Source: JBPEXY01 sp052031065 (GTDB taxonomy: Bacteria > Pseudomonadota > Gammaproteobacteria > Immundisolibacterales > Immundisolibacteraceae). Taken from it: a stretch of 14,183 nt of DNA. Each line of letters opens with the position of its first letter. Position 1 is the first letter of the stretch. Under the pieces are notes generated by a model. The model was not told the DNA's origin. It ran no database searches and was given only the letters and a program-made list of their open reading frames with translations. Shown here in pieces: positions 1 through 8,400 of this stretch. A program made the position numbers and the translations under genes. The DNA lies in contig JBPEXY010000129.1 of NCBI GenBank assembly GCA_052031065.1, positions 1 to 14,183 of the forward strand, given 5' to 3'.

Positions 1-1294
1 CATTACTGATCAGCGGTTTATAAAGCTGGGTTGCACCTTCTTCGGCAAGCTGCTGCAGCCCCTTTAACAGCGCCTTCATCTTTAGCGGATCTTTCAACCG
101 GGCACGACGAAACAGCTCCGGCGCGAAATTGGGGATACCCTGAAACTTTAACGTTTCCCCCTCGCTAAAGGTGTCGCCGATACGAATGGTGCCGTGGTTA
201 TGCAGACCAATCACATCACCAGCGCTCGCCTCCTGCGCCTGTTCACGCTCACCAGCGAGAAAGGTAATCGCATTGCTGGAGGTAATTTCGCGACCAAGCC
301 GGGAATGAAACAGTTTCATCCCACGGCGATAACGCCCGGAGCAGATGCGCAAAAATGCAATCCGGTCCCGGTGAGCCGGGTCCATATTTGCCTGTATTTT
401 GAACACAAAACCAGTCAGCTTGTTTTCATCTGGCGCCACCAGCCGCTGCTCTGCCTGTCGAGGCAGCGGCCCCGGCGCCTGATCAACAATTGCATCTAGA
501 AACACCTGTACGCCGAAATTATTGATCGCGGAACCAAAATAGACCGGCGTCTGTTGTCCCTGTAAATAAGCGTCCTGATTAAATTCAGGGCAGGCACCGC
601 GTACCAGTTCCACCTCTTCACGAAACGCCTCTATCTCTTCAGCATCAAGTATTTCTGCCATGCGTGGATCATTGAGACTATCGAGAACCTCGCCCCCGTC
701 GACTGAGGCGTTACTGCCGTCAAACAGGTGAACCTTTCCGCTCTGTAGGTGGAAAATCCCCTTGAGCCTTTTACCCATGCCAATCGGCCAGGTAACCGGG
801 GTGGCGTTGATACCCAGGACCTGCTCAATTTCATCCAGTAACTCAATCGGGTCACGTCCCTCGCGGTCAAGCTTGTTGATAAACGTAAGCACCGGCGTGT
901 CGCGCAGACGACACACCTCCATCAGTTTTATGGTGCGCTCTTCCACACCCTTGGCGACATCAATCACCATCAGCGCACTGTCAACCGCGGTCAATACCCG
1001 ATAGGTGTCTTCCGAAAAATCAGCATGCCCGGGAGTATCGAGCAAATTAACCACTGCGTCGCGGTAGGGAAACTGCATCACCGAAGCAGTCACCGAAATG
1101 CCGCGCTCCTTCTCCAGAGCCATCCAGTCCGAGGTGGCATGGCGATCTGACTTTCGTGCCTTTACGGTACCTGCCTGTTGAATCGCACCGCCAAACAGCA
1201 GCAGTTTCTCAGTCAGAGTGGTCTTGCCGGCATCGGGATGGGAGATGATTGCGAAGGTGCGCCTTGGTGCCTCGGAAAAACTGCCGTTGGTCAT
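1..1294 (-). CDS. prfC: Peptide chain release factor 3 (RF3), C-terminus cut by window edge
   Basis: RF3 is a cytoplasmic translational GTPase that recycles RF1 and RF2 from the ribosome after peptide release. I translated the minus strand from the ATG at 1294 and the frame stays open to base 1, giving 431 residues. Family members have about 530, so roughly 100 C-terminal residues lie outside. GTPase motifs are clear: G1 SHPDAGKTT (residues 18-26), a switch I region around EKERGISVTAS (61-71), G3 DTPGHADFSEDTYR (86-99) and G4 NKLDR (140-144). The HPDAGKTT P-loop and SDWMALEKERGISV stretch are typical of RF3 rather than EF-G. The start has only a weak Shine-Dalgarno sequence. It lies 105 bp downstream of rimI on the same strand, in a spacer with an AT-rich stretch near 1319-1336 that could carry a promoter, though no good -35/-10 pair is visible. 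Confidence 0.97.
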   Translation of the reverse strand, partial: MTNGSFSEAPRRTFAIISHPDAGKTTLTEKLLLFGGAIQQAGTVKARKSDRHATSDWMALEKERGISVTASVMQFPYRDAVVNLLDTPGHADFSEDTYRVLTAVDSALMVIDVAKGVEERTIKLMEVCRLRDTPVLTFINKLDREGRDPIELLDEIEQVLGINATPVTWPIGMGKRLKGIFHLQSGKVHLFDGSNASVDGGEVLDSLNDPRMAEILDAEEIEAFREEVELVRGACPEFNQDAYLQGQQTPVYFGSAINNFGVQVFLDAIVDQAPGPLPRQAEQRLVAPDENKLTGFVFKIQANMDPAHRDRIAFLRICSGRYRRGMKLFHSRLGREITSSNAITFLAGEREQAQEASAGDVIGLHNHGTIRIGDTFSEGETLKFQGIPNFAPELFRRARLKDPLKMKALLKGLQQLAEEGATQLYKPLISN

Positions 1295-1399
1295 GAGCGG
1301 TGTTACTTAATTGAGAGTAAAAAAAGATGAAATATATCGATGCACGGAACGTGAAACGCCGAAGCGTCGGCCCGCACCGGTTAAGGCACTCGTTGAGTA

Positions 1400-1927
1400 C
1401 TAATCGAGCCCAGGGCTGGAGAGGTCACGGGCGAGAACAACCGCATCCTCGCGCCCGTCAGCAGCTCGGTAGTATCTTTTGCGCAAACCGATCCGCGCAA
1501 AGCCAAACTTTCGGTACAGCGCCAGTCCCGCTACGTTTGATGGACGCACCTCGAGAAAGACTCGGCGTGCGCCCAGCTGTGCGGCAATGCTCATCACCGT
1601 GGACAAAAACCGGCTCGCACAACCCCTGCCCTGGTAATCGGGGTCAATACAGATATTCAGCAGATGAGCCTCACCCACCGCGATAGCTACCAGAGAATAA
1701 CCGACCAACCGATCATCACACCAAAGCAGATGGCAGCTGTACCCGGCGGTCAGGCAATCGGAAAACACTCTCTGGCTCCAGGGGTAGGAATAGGCACGGC
1801 GTTCAATCGCTACCACCCCGGGAAGGTGTTCATGCAACATTTGCGTCACACGAAGCCCATTCTCAATAGCTGAAGCCGGTGTTTCTATGCCGTTACGCAA
1901 TAAATCCGTTTGAGTCTGTGCAACCAC
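1400..1927 (-). CDS. rimI: Ribosomal protein S18 alanine N-acetyltransferase
   Basis: RimI is a GNAT-fold enzyme that uses acetyl-CoA to acetylate the N-terminal alanine of ribosomal protein S18. The 175 residues match the family closely: substrate-side YSYPWS (46-51), the acetyl-CoA pyrophosphate loop YQGRGCA (98-104), EVRPSNVAGLALYRKFGF (126-143) carrying the expected catalytic Glu126 and Tyr138, and the terminal YYRAADGREDAVVL signature. The start is a GTG at 1927, preceded by GGAAGA at a suitable distance and only 13 bp after the stop of the upstream uracil-DNA glycosylase gene, so the two are probably co-transcribed and perhaps coupled. The N-terminus is about 25 residues longer than the E. 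coli protein; an ATG at residue 30 is a possible alternative start, but it would leave fewer residues before the conserved core. Confidence 0.93.
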   Translation of the reverse strand: MVAQTQTDLLRNGIETPASAIENGLRVTQMLHEHLPGVVAIERRAYSYPWSQRVFSDCLTAGYSCHLLWCDDRLVGYSLVAIAVGEAHLLNICIDPDYQGRGCASRFLSTVMSIAAQLGARRVFLEVRPSNVAGLALYRKFGFARIGLRKRYYRAADGREDAVVLARDLSSPGLD

Positions 1928-1940
1928 CAGTTTCTTCCAG

Positions 1941-2711
1941 TCACGTCAGGGTATCAGTATACCGCTGTACGGCGCAGACCAAATCATCCCACACCTTGCG
2001 CTTCTCCAGTGGTGAACGCAGAAGGTAGGCTGGGTGGTAAGTCACAACAACCGGGGTTGCCGCAGCGCCAAAGTTAAATTCACGCCCACGCAGTCGACCA
2101 ATCGGTTCTTCGGTCTCCAGCAGCGTATGGGCTGCAACGCGGCCAAGGACCAGAATGACTCGCGGCTCCAGCAACTCAATTTGCCGGTGTAGAAACCCCA
2201 GGCATTGCTGCCGCTCGTCGACATGCGGATCACGATTGGCTGGTGGCCGACATTTGACGATGTTGGCGATGTAGGCCGTTTCCCGCGACAAACCGATAGC
2301 CTGCAGCATATTATCCAGAAGCTTGCCGGCACGCCCAACAAAAGGTTTTCCCTGACGGTCCTCTTCCGCTCCCGGCGCCTCTCCAACCACCAGCCACTTG
2401 GCGAGCTGATTACCATCGCCAAACACCGTCTGCTGACGAGTTTTACAGAGCTGGCATTCCTGGCATTGGGCAACCCGCTGCGCAAGCTGTCGCCAATCCA
2501 GCCCTCTTAAATCGCTTAGAACAGCATTTTCAGGAGTTCTGGTTAGCGCGCCACCACCGGCACCGGTTGCTTCCACTGTCGGCTCAATCTCATCGCTATC
2601 CGGTCGATGGGTTAACTCCGACTGAAGGGCTGGTCTTGGTTGCCACACCGGGATCCCCATCGCCTCCAACAGCTGCAATTTTCGATCTGACTCAACTGAA
2701 TGTGGTGGCAA
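1941..2711 (-). CDS. Family 4 (UDGa-type) uracil-DNA glycosylase with 4Fe-4S cluster
   Basis: This enzyme removes uracil from DNA and starts base-excision repair of deaminated cytosine. The 256-residue product has the family 4 motif A GEAPGAEED (110-118), a GKPFVGRAG segment (121-129), and motif B HPAYLLR (226-232). Four cysteines suit the iron-sulfur cluster: Cys86 and Cys89 (CQLC), Cys154 (VKCRPP) and Cys170; Cys83 is an extra nearby. GEAPG separates it from family 5, which has GLAPG. Residues 30-70 form a low-complexity spacer between a short conserved N-terminal piece (LEAMGIPVW) and the catalytic domain, common in proteobacterial versions. The start is TTG at 2711, the only start codon between an upstream in-frame stop at 2724-2726 and the conserved LEAMGIPVW; a GAGGGG Shine-Dalgarno lies 8 nt before it. 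It follows the phosphatase gene by 24 bp and precedes rimI by 13 bp. Confidence 0.92.
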   Translation of the reverse strand: MPPHSVESDRKLQLLEAMGIPVWQPRPALQSELTHRPDSDEIEPTVEATGAGGGALTRTPENAVLSDLRGLDWRQLAQRVAQCQECQLCKTRQQTVFGDGNQLAKWLVVGEAPGAEEDRQGKPFVGRAGKLLDNMLQAIGLSRETAYIANIVKCRPPANRDPHVDERQQCLGFLHRQIELLEPRVILVLGRVAAHTLLETEEPIGRLRGREFNFGAAATPVVVTYHPAYLLRSPLEKRKVWDDLVCAVQRYTDTLT

Positions 2712-2735
2712 AGGGAAGACCCCTCAGGAATGGAC

Positions 2736-4733
2736 CTAATTGAGTTCCCGCACAAGCCTGAACCCCAGGTTGTCCTGACGCACATCCGCCCGCAGCCCCT
2801 GGCGCTTCGCTACCCGTGCTGAATCGGCGGGTTTATCCCAGGACCCTCCGCGGACTACTCGCTCTTCACAGCCGCTCTCCTGCCAGCTACTCCCATCTGT
2901 AGGAGCACCTTTATAGTTTGGGTGCATACAGTCACTTACCCACTCAAGCACATTTCCAGAGGTGTCATGGATCTTCCACGGGTTAGCTGGAAAACTGCCG
3001 ACGGGCGCACTTTTCACCCCATCCCAATCACTACCACAGAGAAAGCAATTTGCGCGGCCATGGTCCGGCTTCCATCCCCACCAGTAAGGAGTCACTGAAC
3101 CAGCACGCGCAGCATATTCCCATTCAGATTCGCTTGGCAGCCTGTATTGATGGCCAGTCTGGTCACTGAGCCACGCCGCGTAGGCACGCGCATCATCCCA
3201 ACTCACGTTGATAACCGGTCGCCGGTTTCGACCCCAGCCCTGGTCAGCAGGCACTGAGCCGCCGACCTGTTTCACAAACAGATCGTAATCAGCAAAAGTA
3301 ACCTCCGTGATTGAGATGGCAAAGCGAGGCAAGATCACATCACGCGGCGGCCGCTCATCAAATGCCGGAGAGGACGCCGAACTGCCTTGAGTAAATTTAC
3401 CCGCAGGAAGCATGGCCATTTTCGGCCCTTTTCCTCCAGATTTCAGAGCGTCCTGGATAATCTCGATCACTGGTTGCGCTGGTTCTGGGGTTTCTACCAC
3501 AGCTTTTTCAACCGCATCTCGCTCGGCGGCCTGCTCAGTGGGTTGTTGCAGGTTCGCCCGTGGTAATTGCGAGACTCGCGGCTCCTGTTGCGGCTCACCC
3601 CCGCCAAATAGAAATAGAAAAACCCCGGCAACTACACCCAACAAAACTACCACAGCAGCAGCGATCAGCGGCCCTTTTGCACGGCTGGGCAGCTGTTCCG
3701 CATCGCGAGCGACACTCTGTTCCAGAACTGAATCACGAGATACCGAAGGGGATGACGAAGCCAGCCCGGTTTCGGCCTCGGAAGATAACGAAGCGTCCCC
3801 TACCCCATCAGCGTCCAGGGATAATACTGAAGCCGCCTCTTCTTGCGTGGATTCGTCCTGGTCTTCCTCCCCCTGGACAGTGATGTCAACTTCCCGTCCG
3901 GTTGGATCGATTGGGAGCCAGGTATCTCCAACCCAATCACCGGGGGTCTGGTCAGTCGTGTCATCACCAGGACTACCAATAACATCCACCACGATTACCG
4001 TAGTGTTATCCTGGTTCTTTTTACCAGCGTCCTCTACAGCTCCGATCAGCGCTTCAGCCATTTCCTGAGCAGAGACAGCCTTTTTGGACAAAAAAGGAAA
4101 TTCATCTACCGGAACCGTATCCAGCCCGTCACTGGCGACAATCAGCCGATCACCGGGATATAAACGGAACGCTTCTTCGGGACAGTCAATCATGGCGATC
4201 TCTTCGCCATTGATATAACTCATCAACATGTTGCGGCGGGGCGTAAATCCGGGTGTTTCCGGGACTTCCTCACCTGCTGCAATGAGCTTATCGAGATAAC
4301 CACCGTAGCTATGGTCATCGTTCTTGCGTATCACCTCACCATCACGGATCAGGTACAGCAGACTATCGCCAATACTGAGCCAATTGAGGAGTTTATTGCG
4401 TAAATTAATCGCTACCAGGGTGCAGCCCATCCCCTGCAGTTCAGGGCTCTCTCGCGTCCGTTCCTGAATAGAGCGATTTGCCTGGTCTGCCGCCTCCCTC
4501 AGAACCGCAGGAAAATCGCCGGCGCCATGACTCGCGCCAAAGATTTCGATAACCTTATCGACGACCAGTTCACTGGCAACCGCACCACCGGCATGCCCTC
4601 CCATACCGTCAGCCATGACCACCATGGCCTGCTCTTTTTGTTCATCGGTTGGGTCAGGGAAATAGACCTGAAAGGAATCTTCCTGGTAATCACGACCACC
4701 CTGAATCTGTTTCGCACCGACTTCGTAATACAT
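2736..4733 (-). CDS. PP2C-type Ser/Thr phosphatase fused via one membrane segment to a SUMF1/FGE-like domain
   Basis: This is a three-part protein of 665 residues. Residues 1-252 are a PP2C (PPM) phosphatase with metal and catalytic motifs present: RDYQEDS (14-20), ADGMGGHAGG (41-50), GCTLVAI (103-109), GDS (122-124), VASDGLD (199-205) and DNTTVIVVDV (242-251). Residues 253-350 are an acidic, Ser/Glu/Asp-rich and probably disordered linker. Residues about 355-376 are one hydrophobic segment preceded by SRAK, so the N-terminus should face the cytoplasm and the C-terminus the periplasm. Residues about 437-663 are a SUMF1/FGE-sulfatase fold domain: NVSWDDARAYAAWLS (509-523), RLPSESEWEYAARAG (531-545), GNVLEW (593-598), VVRGGSW (626-632) and NLGFR (655-659). 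The C-x4-C pair that follows GGS in true formylglycine-generating enzymes is absent, so this domain probably binds a ligand or partner. The ATG at 4733 starts right at the PP2C fold but has no clear Shine-Dalgarno. It heads the run towards prfC. The substrate is unknown. Confidence 0.93.
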   Translation of the reverse strand: MYYEVGAKQIQGGRDYQEDSFQVYFPDPTDEQKEQAMVVMADGMGGHAGGAVASELVVDKVIEIFGASHGAGDFPAVLREAADQANRSIQERTRESPELQGMGCTLVAINLRNKLLNWLSIGDSLLYLIRDGEVIRKNDDHSYGGYLDKLIAAGEEVPETPGFTPRRNMLMSYINGEEIAMIDCPEEAFRLYPGDRLIVASDGLDTVPVDEFPFLSKKAVSAQEMAEALIGAVEDAGKKNQDNTTVIVVDVIGSPGDDTTDQTPGDWVGDTWLPIDPTGREVDITVQGEEDQDESTQEEAASVLSLDADGVGDASLSSEAETGLASSSPSVSRDSVLEQSVARDAEQLPSRAKGPLIAAAVVVLLGVVAGVFLFLFGGGEPQQEPRVSQLPRANLQQPTEQAAERDAVEKAVVETPEPAQPVIEIIQDALKSGGKGPKMAMLPAGKFTQGSSASSPAFDERPPRDVILPRFAISITEVTFADYDLFVKQVGGSVPADQGWGRNRRPVINVSWDDARAYAAWLSDQTGHQYRLPSESEWEYAARAGSVTPYWWGWKPDHGRANCFLCGSDWDGVKSAPVGSFPANPWKIHDTSGNVLEWVSDCMHPNYKGAPTDGSSWQESGCEERVVRGGSWDKPADSARVAKRQGLRADVRQDNLGFRLVRELN

Positions 4734-4793
4734 GGAGATTATTGTTTTGATTAAGTTCGACAGACCCTTAGGCTACTAAAGACAGGAGGACTA

Positions 4794-4895
4794 ATGGAGT
4801 CAGGAGCAAAACTCATGGGTGATTCGTTCAAAAAACGATTCCTGAATGGGGAAATCGTTGAGAATTCATCAAATACAACCCGGACATTACGCTAA
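4794..4895 (+). CDS. Possible 33-residue small protein with strong ribosome binding site
   Basis: An exact AGGAGG (4784-4789) lies 4 nt before an ATG at 4794. The frame runs 33 codons to TAA at 4893-4895. A second in-frame ATG at 4815 has its own AGGAG (4802-4806) 8 nt upstream, so either could start translation, giving 33 or 26 residues. The peptide is hydrophilic, begins MESGAKLMGDSFKKRF and ends in an Asn/Thr/Arg-rich tail. It has no membrane segment or recognised family. It lies divergent to the phosphatase gene and about 540 bp before mfd. No convincing promoter is visible upstream. Short SD-ATG pairs arise by chance, so this is only a candidate. Confidence 0.25.
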   Translation: MESGAKLMGDSFKKRFLNGEIVENSSNTTRTLR

Positions 4896-5192
4896 CCATT
4901 GACAGCTATTCAGCGAACCTAACGAAATTTTGACACTCTGGCATCTGAATGAAAGCAATTTGCTGGTGCAATGCGGCCAGCAAAAGGTACCACAAATAGA
5001 AAACGCAGATCGCTCTGATTTTCCTTTAAATGCCTCAGTGCAAACCCCTGTCAGCCAATCCCGTCCGCTAAAATACGCTCTGGTCACCCGAATCTTTAGT
5101 TACGGGATTACGGCTAAAAAAGTAGAATGGTAGCGCTTAGTTCCGTCATCTAAAGCAGCCTTAAAACCTGCAAATAACAGGCCAATCTTGCC

Positions 5193-5212
5193 AGGCAAAT
5201 CTCACTTTGCCT
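5193..5212. repeat. 7 bp inverted repeat (hairpin) upstream of mfd
   Basis: The arms AGGCAAA and TTTGCCT match perfectly around a 6-base loop (TCTCAC). It is not followed by a T-run on either strand, so it does not look like an intrinsic terminator. It could be an RNA stem in a long mfd leader or a small operator; nothing else identifies it. Confidence 0.3.
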
Positions 5213-5437
5213 TCGGTGGCACTCATTTCAACCTCAGATCAGGATCGCCAAATTTCCCGTCGACCACTTTTCCGAATCCAGACCGATTGGACGATTAGCC
5301 ATTCACCATCAGGACATCACAACAGATATCTTCGAGACGCTCCAGGACAAACCTCGATTACTGACCTGATTGTAATTGCAGGTCGTGCAGCCACGATCTC
5401 ACCTTAACCAACGCAACCTACGCATCAACAACAATCA

Positions 5438-8400
5438 ATGAACAACCTGCCTGTAGCCAAATCACTGATCGAACAGATCAGTCGACCGTCGAAATGGACC
5501 GTATCGCTGACATCAGCGGCAGGATCAACACGAGAGCGTACCCTTGGCGATCTGTTACAACCGGTGAAACGTCCGCTTTTGATTGTCTGTGCAACCGCTG
5601 CGGAGCTACAGCCAACGGCCGATGCAATTCATTTTTTTCAGGCAGATGACCTCTCCCCCCCGCTGATCTTCCACGATTGGGAAATGCTCCCCTATGACCA
5701 TTTTTCTGTGGATCAGGACCTGATATCGGACCGACTATCGGTTTTACACCAACTGCGGTCGCTGAAATCGGGGGCGGCTGTAGTCACATTGCCGACCCTA
5801 ATGCAGCGGCTTCCGCCGGTTGAATACCTCGACAGCCACAGTCTCTGGATCGACTGCAACCAAACCCTCGACCTGGAGACTTTTAAAACAAGACTGGTCA
5901 ATGCTGGCTACACACTGGTAAACCAGGTTATTGCCCACGGCGATTTTGCACTGCGCGGGGGGATTCTTGATCTGTTCCCTATGGGTAGCAATGAACCTTA
6001 TCGAATAGAACTGCTCGATGACCAGGTCGAATCAATCCGTGCTTTCGATCCCGAAACGCAGCGATCAACCAGTTCCCTGGATCAAATCCACCTGCTTCCG
6101 GGACGGGAATTTCCGGTAACTGAAGAGTCGATCAGAAAATTTCACCAAAACTACCAGACCCAGCTACAGGCTAATGCCAGCCAGGCATTCCTTTACAAGG
6201 AGTTAAAAGCGGGCCGCATTCCCACCGGCATTGAATTCTATTTCCCACTCTTTTTCGAACAGACGGCAACGCTGCTTGACTTTCTCCCTACCAACTGCGT
6301 GCTGGTACAGCCACAGGGCGCGTTTGAGGATGCTGAAATTTTCTGGCGCCTGATCACTGATCGGTTCGACCATCGCACCGTTGAGGTCGACCGTCCACCA
6401 CTAGCCCCTTCACAGCTATATCTTCAGGCCAATGAGCTATTTGCTGAGCTGAAGAACTGGCCACTCATCAAAACCGAGCGTGATCCGACAACCACCCTGC
6501 CTGATGTCAGAGCCCGGGCACATAGCGACCATCCCCTCAAGCAGCTGGCGAACTTTATCGAACAGACATCGCACCGGGTTCTGCTAGTGGCGGAAACCAA
6601 TGGCAGGCGCGAAGCCCTGCTCACTGCACTTTCCCGAAGCGGCCTGCAGCCACAGCCCGCAACTAACTGGCATGATTTCCTGTCCTCCAGCAGTGATTTT
6701 GCAATAACCGTTTCACCCCTGGTGGAAGGGCTGGTCGACGAAGAAGCCGGCATCGCGGTAATTACCGAATCGATGCTTTACGGTCAACAGCAGGTTGCCA
6801 GACGCCATCGCCAGAAACGCGACCTCGATCTGGAAACTATTGTCCGCGATCTGAGCGAACTGCATGTCGGCGACCCGGTTGTCCATGTTGACCATGGTGT
6901 TGGCCGCTACCAGGGGCTGGAGGTGATGGCCCTTGGCGATACGCCCGGCGAGTTTCTCTGCCTTGAGTATGCGCAACAAGCCAAGGTCTATGTCCCGGTC
7001 GACAAACTTGAGCTGATTCATCGCTACTCCGGGGCGGCAGGAGCTTCGCCCCCTCTGCATAAGCTGGGCACCAGCCAATGGAGCAAGTCTCGGCAAAAAG
7101 CAGAAAAACGGGCACGCGATACGGCGGCGGAACTACTCGAAATTTATGCCCGCCGGGCGGCGCAACAGGGTCACGCCTATCCCGTTGACGACAACGACTA
7201 TCGGCTGTTCAGCAACAGTTTTCCTTATGAAGAGACGCCCGACCAGCAGAATGCCATCGATGCGGTCATTGCTGATCTAACCGCACCACACCCGATGGAC
7301 CGCATTGTGTGTGGCGATGTTGGCTTTGGCAAAACCGAGGTAGCCGTACGCGCAGCTTTTGTCGTCGCCGCCGCTGGCAGACAGGTTGCGATCCTGGTAC
7401 CGACCACACTGTTGGTGCAGCAACACACAGAGAACTTTCAGGACCGCTTTGCCAATACACCCTACCGGGTCGAAGGACTCTCCCGATTCCAGACTCCCAA
7501 AGAGCAAAAAGCCATTGAGGCAGAACTGGCCACCGGCAACATCGACGTTATCGTTGGCACCCATAAACTGCTTGGTAAAGGCATCGAATTTGCCAACCTG
7601 GGGCTCCTGGTCATCGATGAGGAACACCGGTTCGGGGTGCGCCAGAAAGAGCGCTTCAAGGCATTACGCGCCCAGGTTGATATTCTCAATCTCACCGCCA
7701 CTCCGATTCCACGCACACTCAGTATGGCGGTCTCAGGTTTAAGGGATATCTCCTTTATCGCCACACCACCACAACGGCGGGTACCGGTGAAGACCTTTGT
7801 CCGTAGCTGGGATCCACTACTGATTAAAGAGGCGTGTCAGCGCGAATTCAGCCGTGGCGGACAGGTCTATTTGATCCATAACCGTGTTGAAACCATTTCC
7901 AAAATCGCGCGTGATGTCGCTGAACTGTTACCCGATGCATCGATTCGTGTTGCCCATGGCCAGCTGCCGGAACGTGAGCTGGAAAAAATCATGCTCGATT
8001 TCACCCACCAGCGCTTTAACCTGTTGATCTGCACCACCATTGTTGAAAGCGGAATCGATGTTCCCTCCGCCAACACCATCATTATTGACCGGGCTGATCA
8101 TCTGGGTCTGGCGCAGCTCCATCAACTGCGTGGTCGTGTTGGCCGCTCCCACCATCAGGCTTATGCCTACATCCTGGTTCCCGACCGTACACGGTTACAG
8201 GGCGATGCTCTACAACGGCTGGAAGCGATCGAGGCTCTCGGCGATCTTGGCGTCGGCTTCAGCCTCGCCTCTCACGATCTCGAGATTCGTGGCGCCGGTG
8301 AATTATTGGGGGATAAACAGAGCGGTCGTGCGGAAGAGATCGGCCTGACTCTCTACAACGAACTGCTGGAACGGTCCGTAGCCGACCTCAAGGCCGGTCG

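Larger units (their letters stand above)
4734..5437. other. 704 bp divergent intergenic region between the phosphatase gene and mfd
   Basis: This is the only long stretch in the window without a recognisable gene. Open frames in it (for example minus 4887-5087, plus 4930-5133, plus 5207-5407) have no recognisable domain or convincing ribosome binding site. TTGACA matches occur at 4899-4904 and 4930-4935, but neither has a good -10 box at 16-18 bp. It holds one small ORF candidate (4794-4895) and one hairpin (5193-5212), listed separately. The last 40 bases before mfd are rich in A and C and should be unstructured. Confidence 0.6.

Noticed and set aside
194..1004. Plus- and minus-strand open frames of 80-100 codons
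   Set aside because: They lie inside prfC in other frames; the prfC frame is continuous and carries all GTPase motifs.
1355..1368. Hairpin with a UUCG loop between rimI and prfC as a possible terminator
   Set aside because: The stem is only 4-5 bp and is followed on the minus strand by TTTC, not by a real T-run.
3412..4163. Plus-strand open frames up to 218 codons
   Set aside because: They are antisense to the low-complexity linker and PP2C part of the fusion protein, have Ser/Thr/Pro-rich composition as expected from an antisense shadow, and show no domain.
4899..4935. Two TTGACA matches (4899-4904 and 4930-4935) as -35 boxes
   Set aside because: No acceptable -10 hexamer lies 16-18 bp downstream of either, and no gene start lies close by.
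4887..5407. Open frames of about 66 codons in the mfd upstream region
   Set aside because: No Shine-Dalgarno, no recognisable domain and a composition unlike neighbouring genes.
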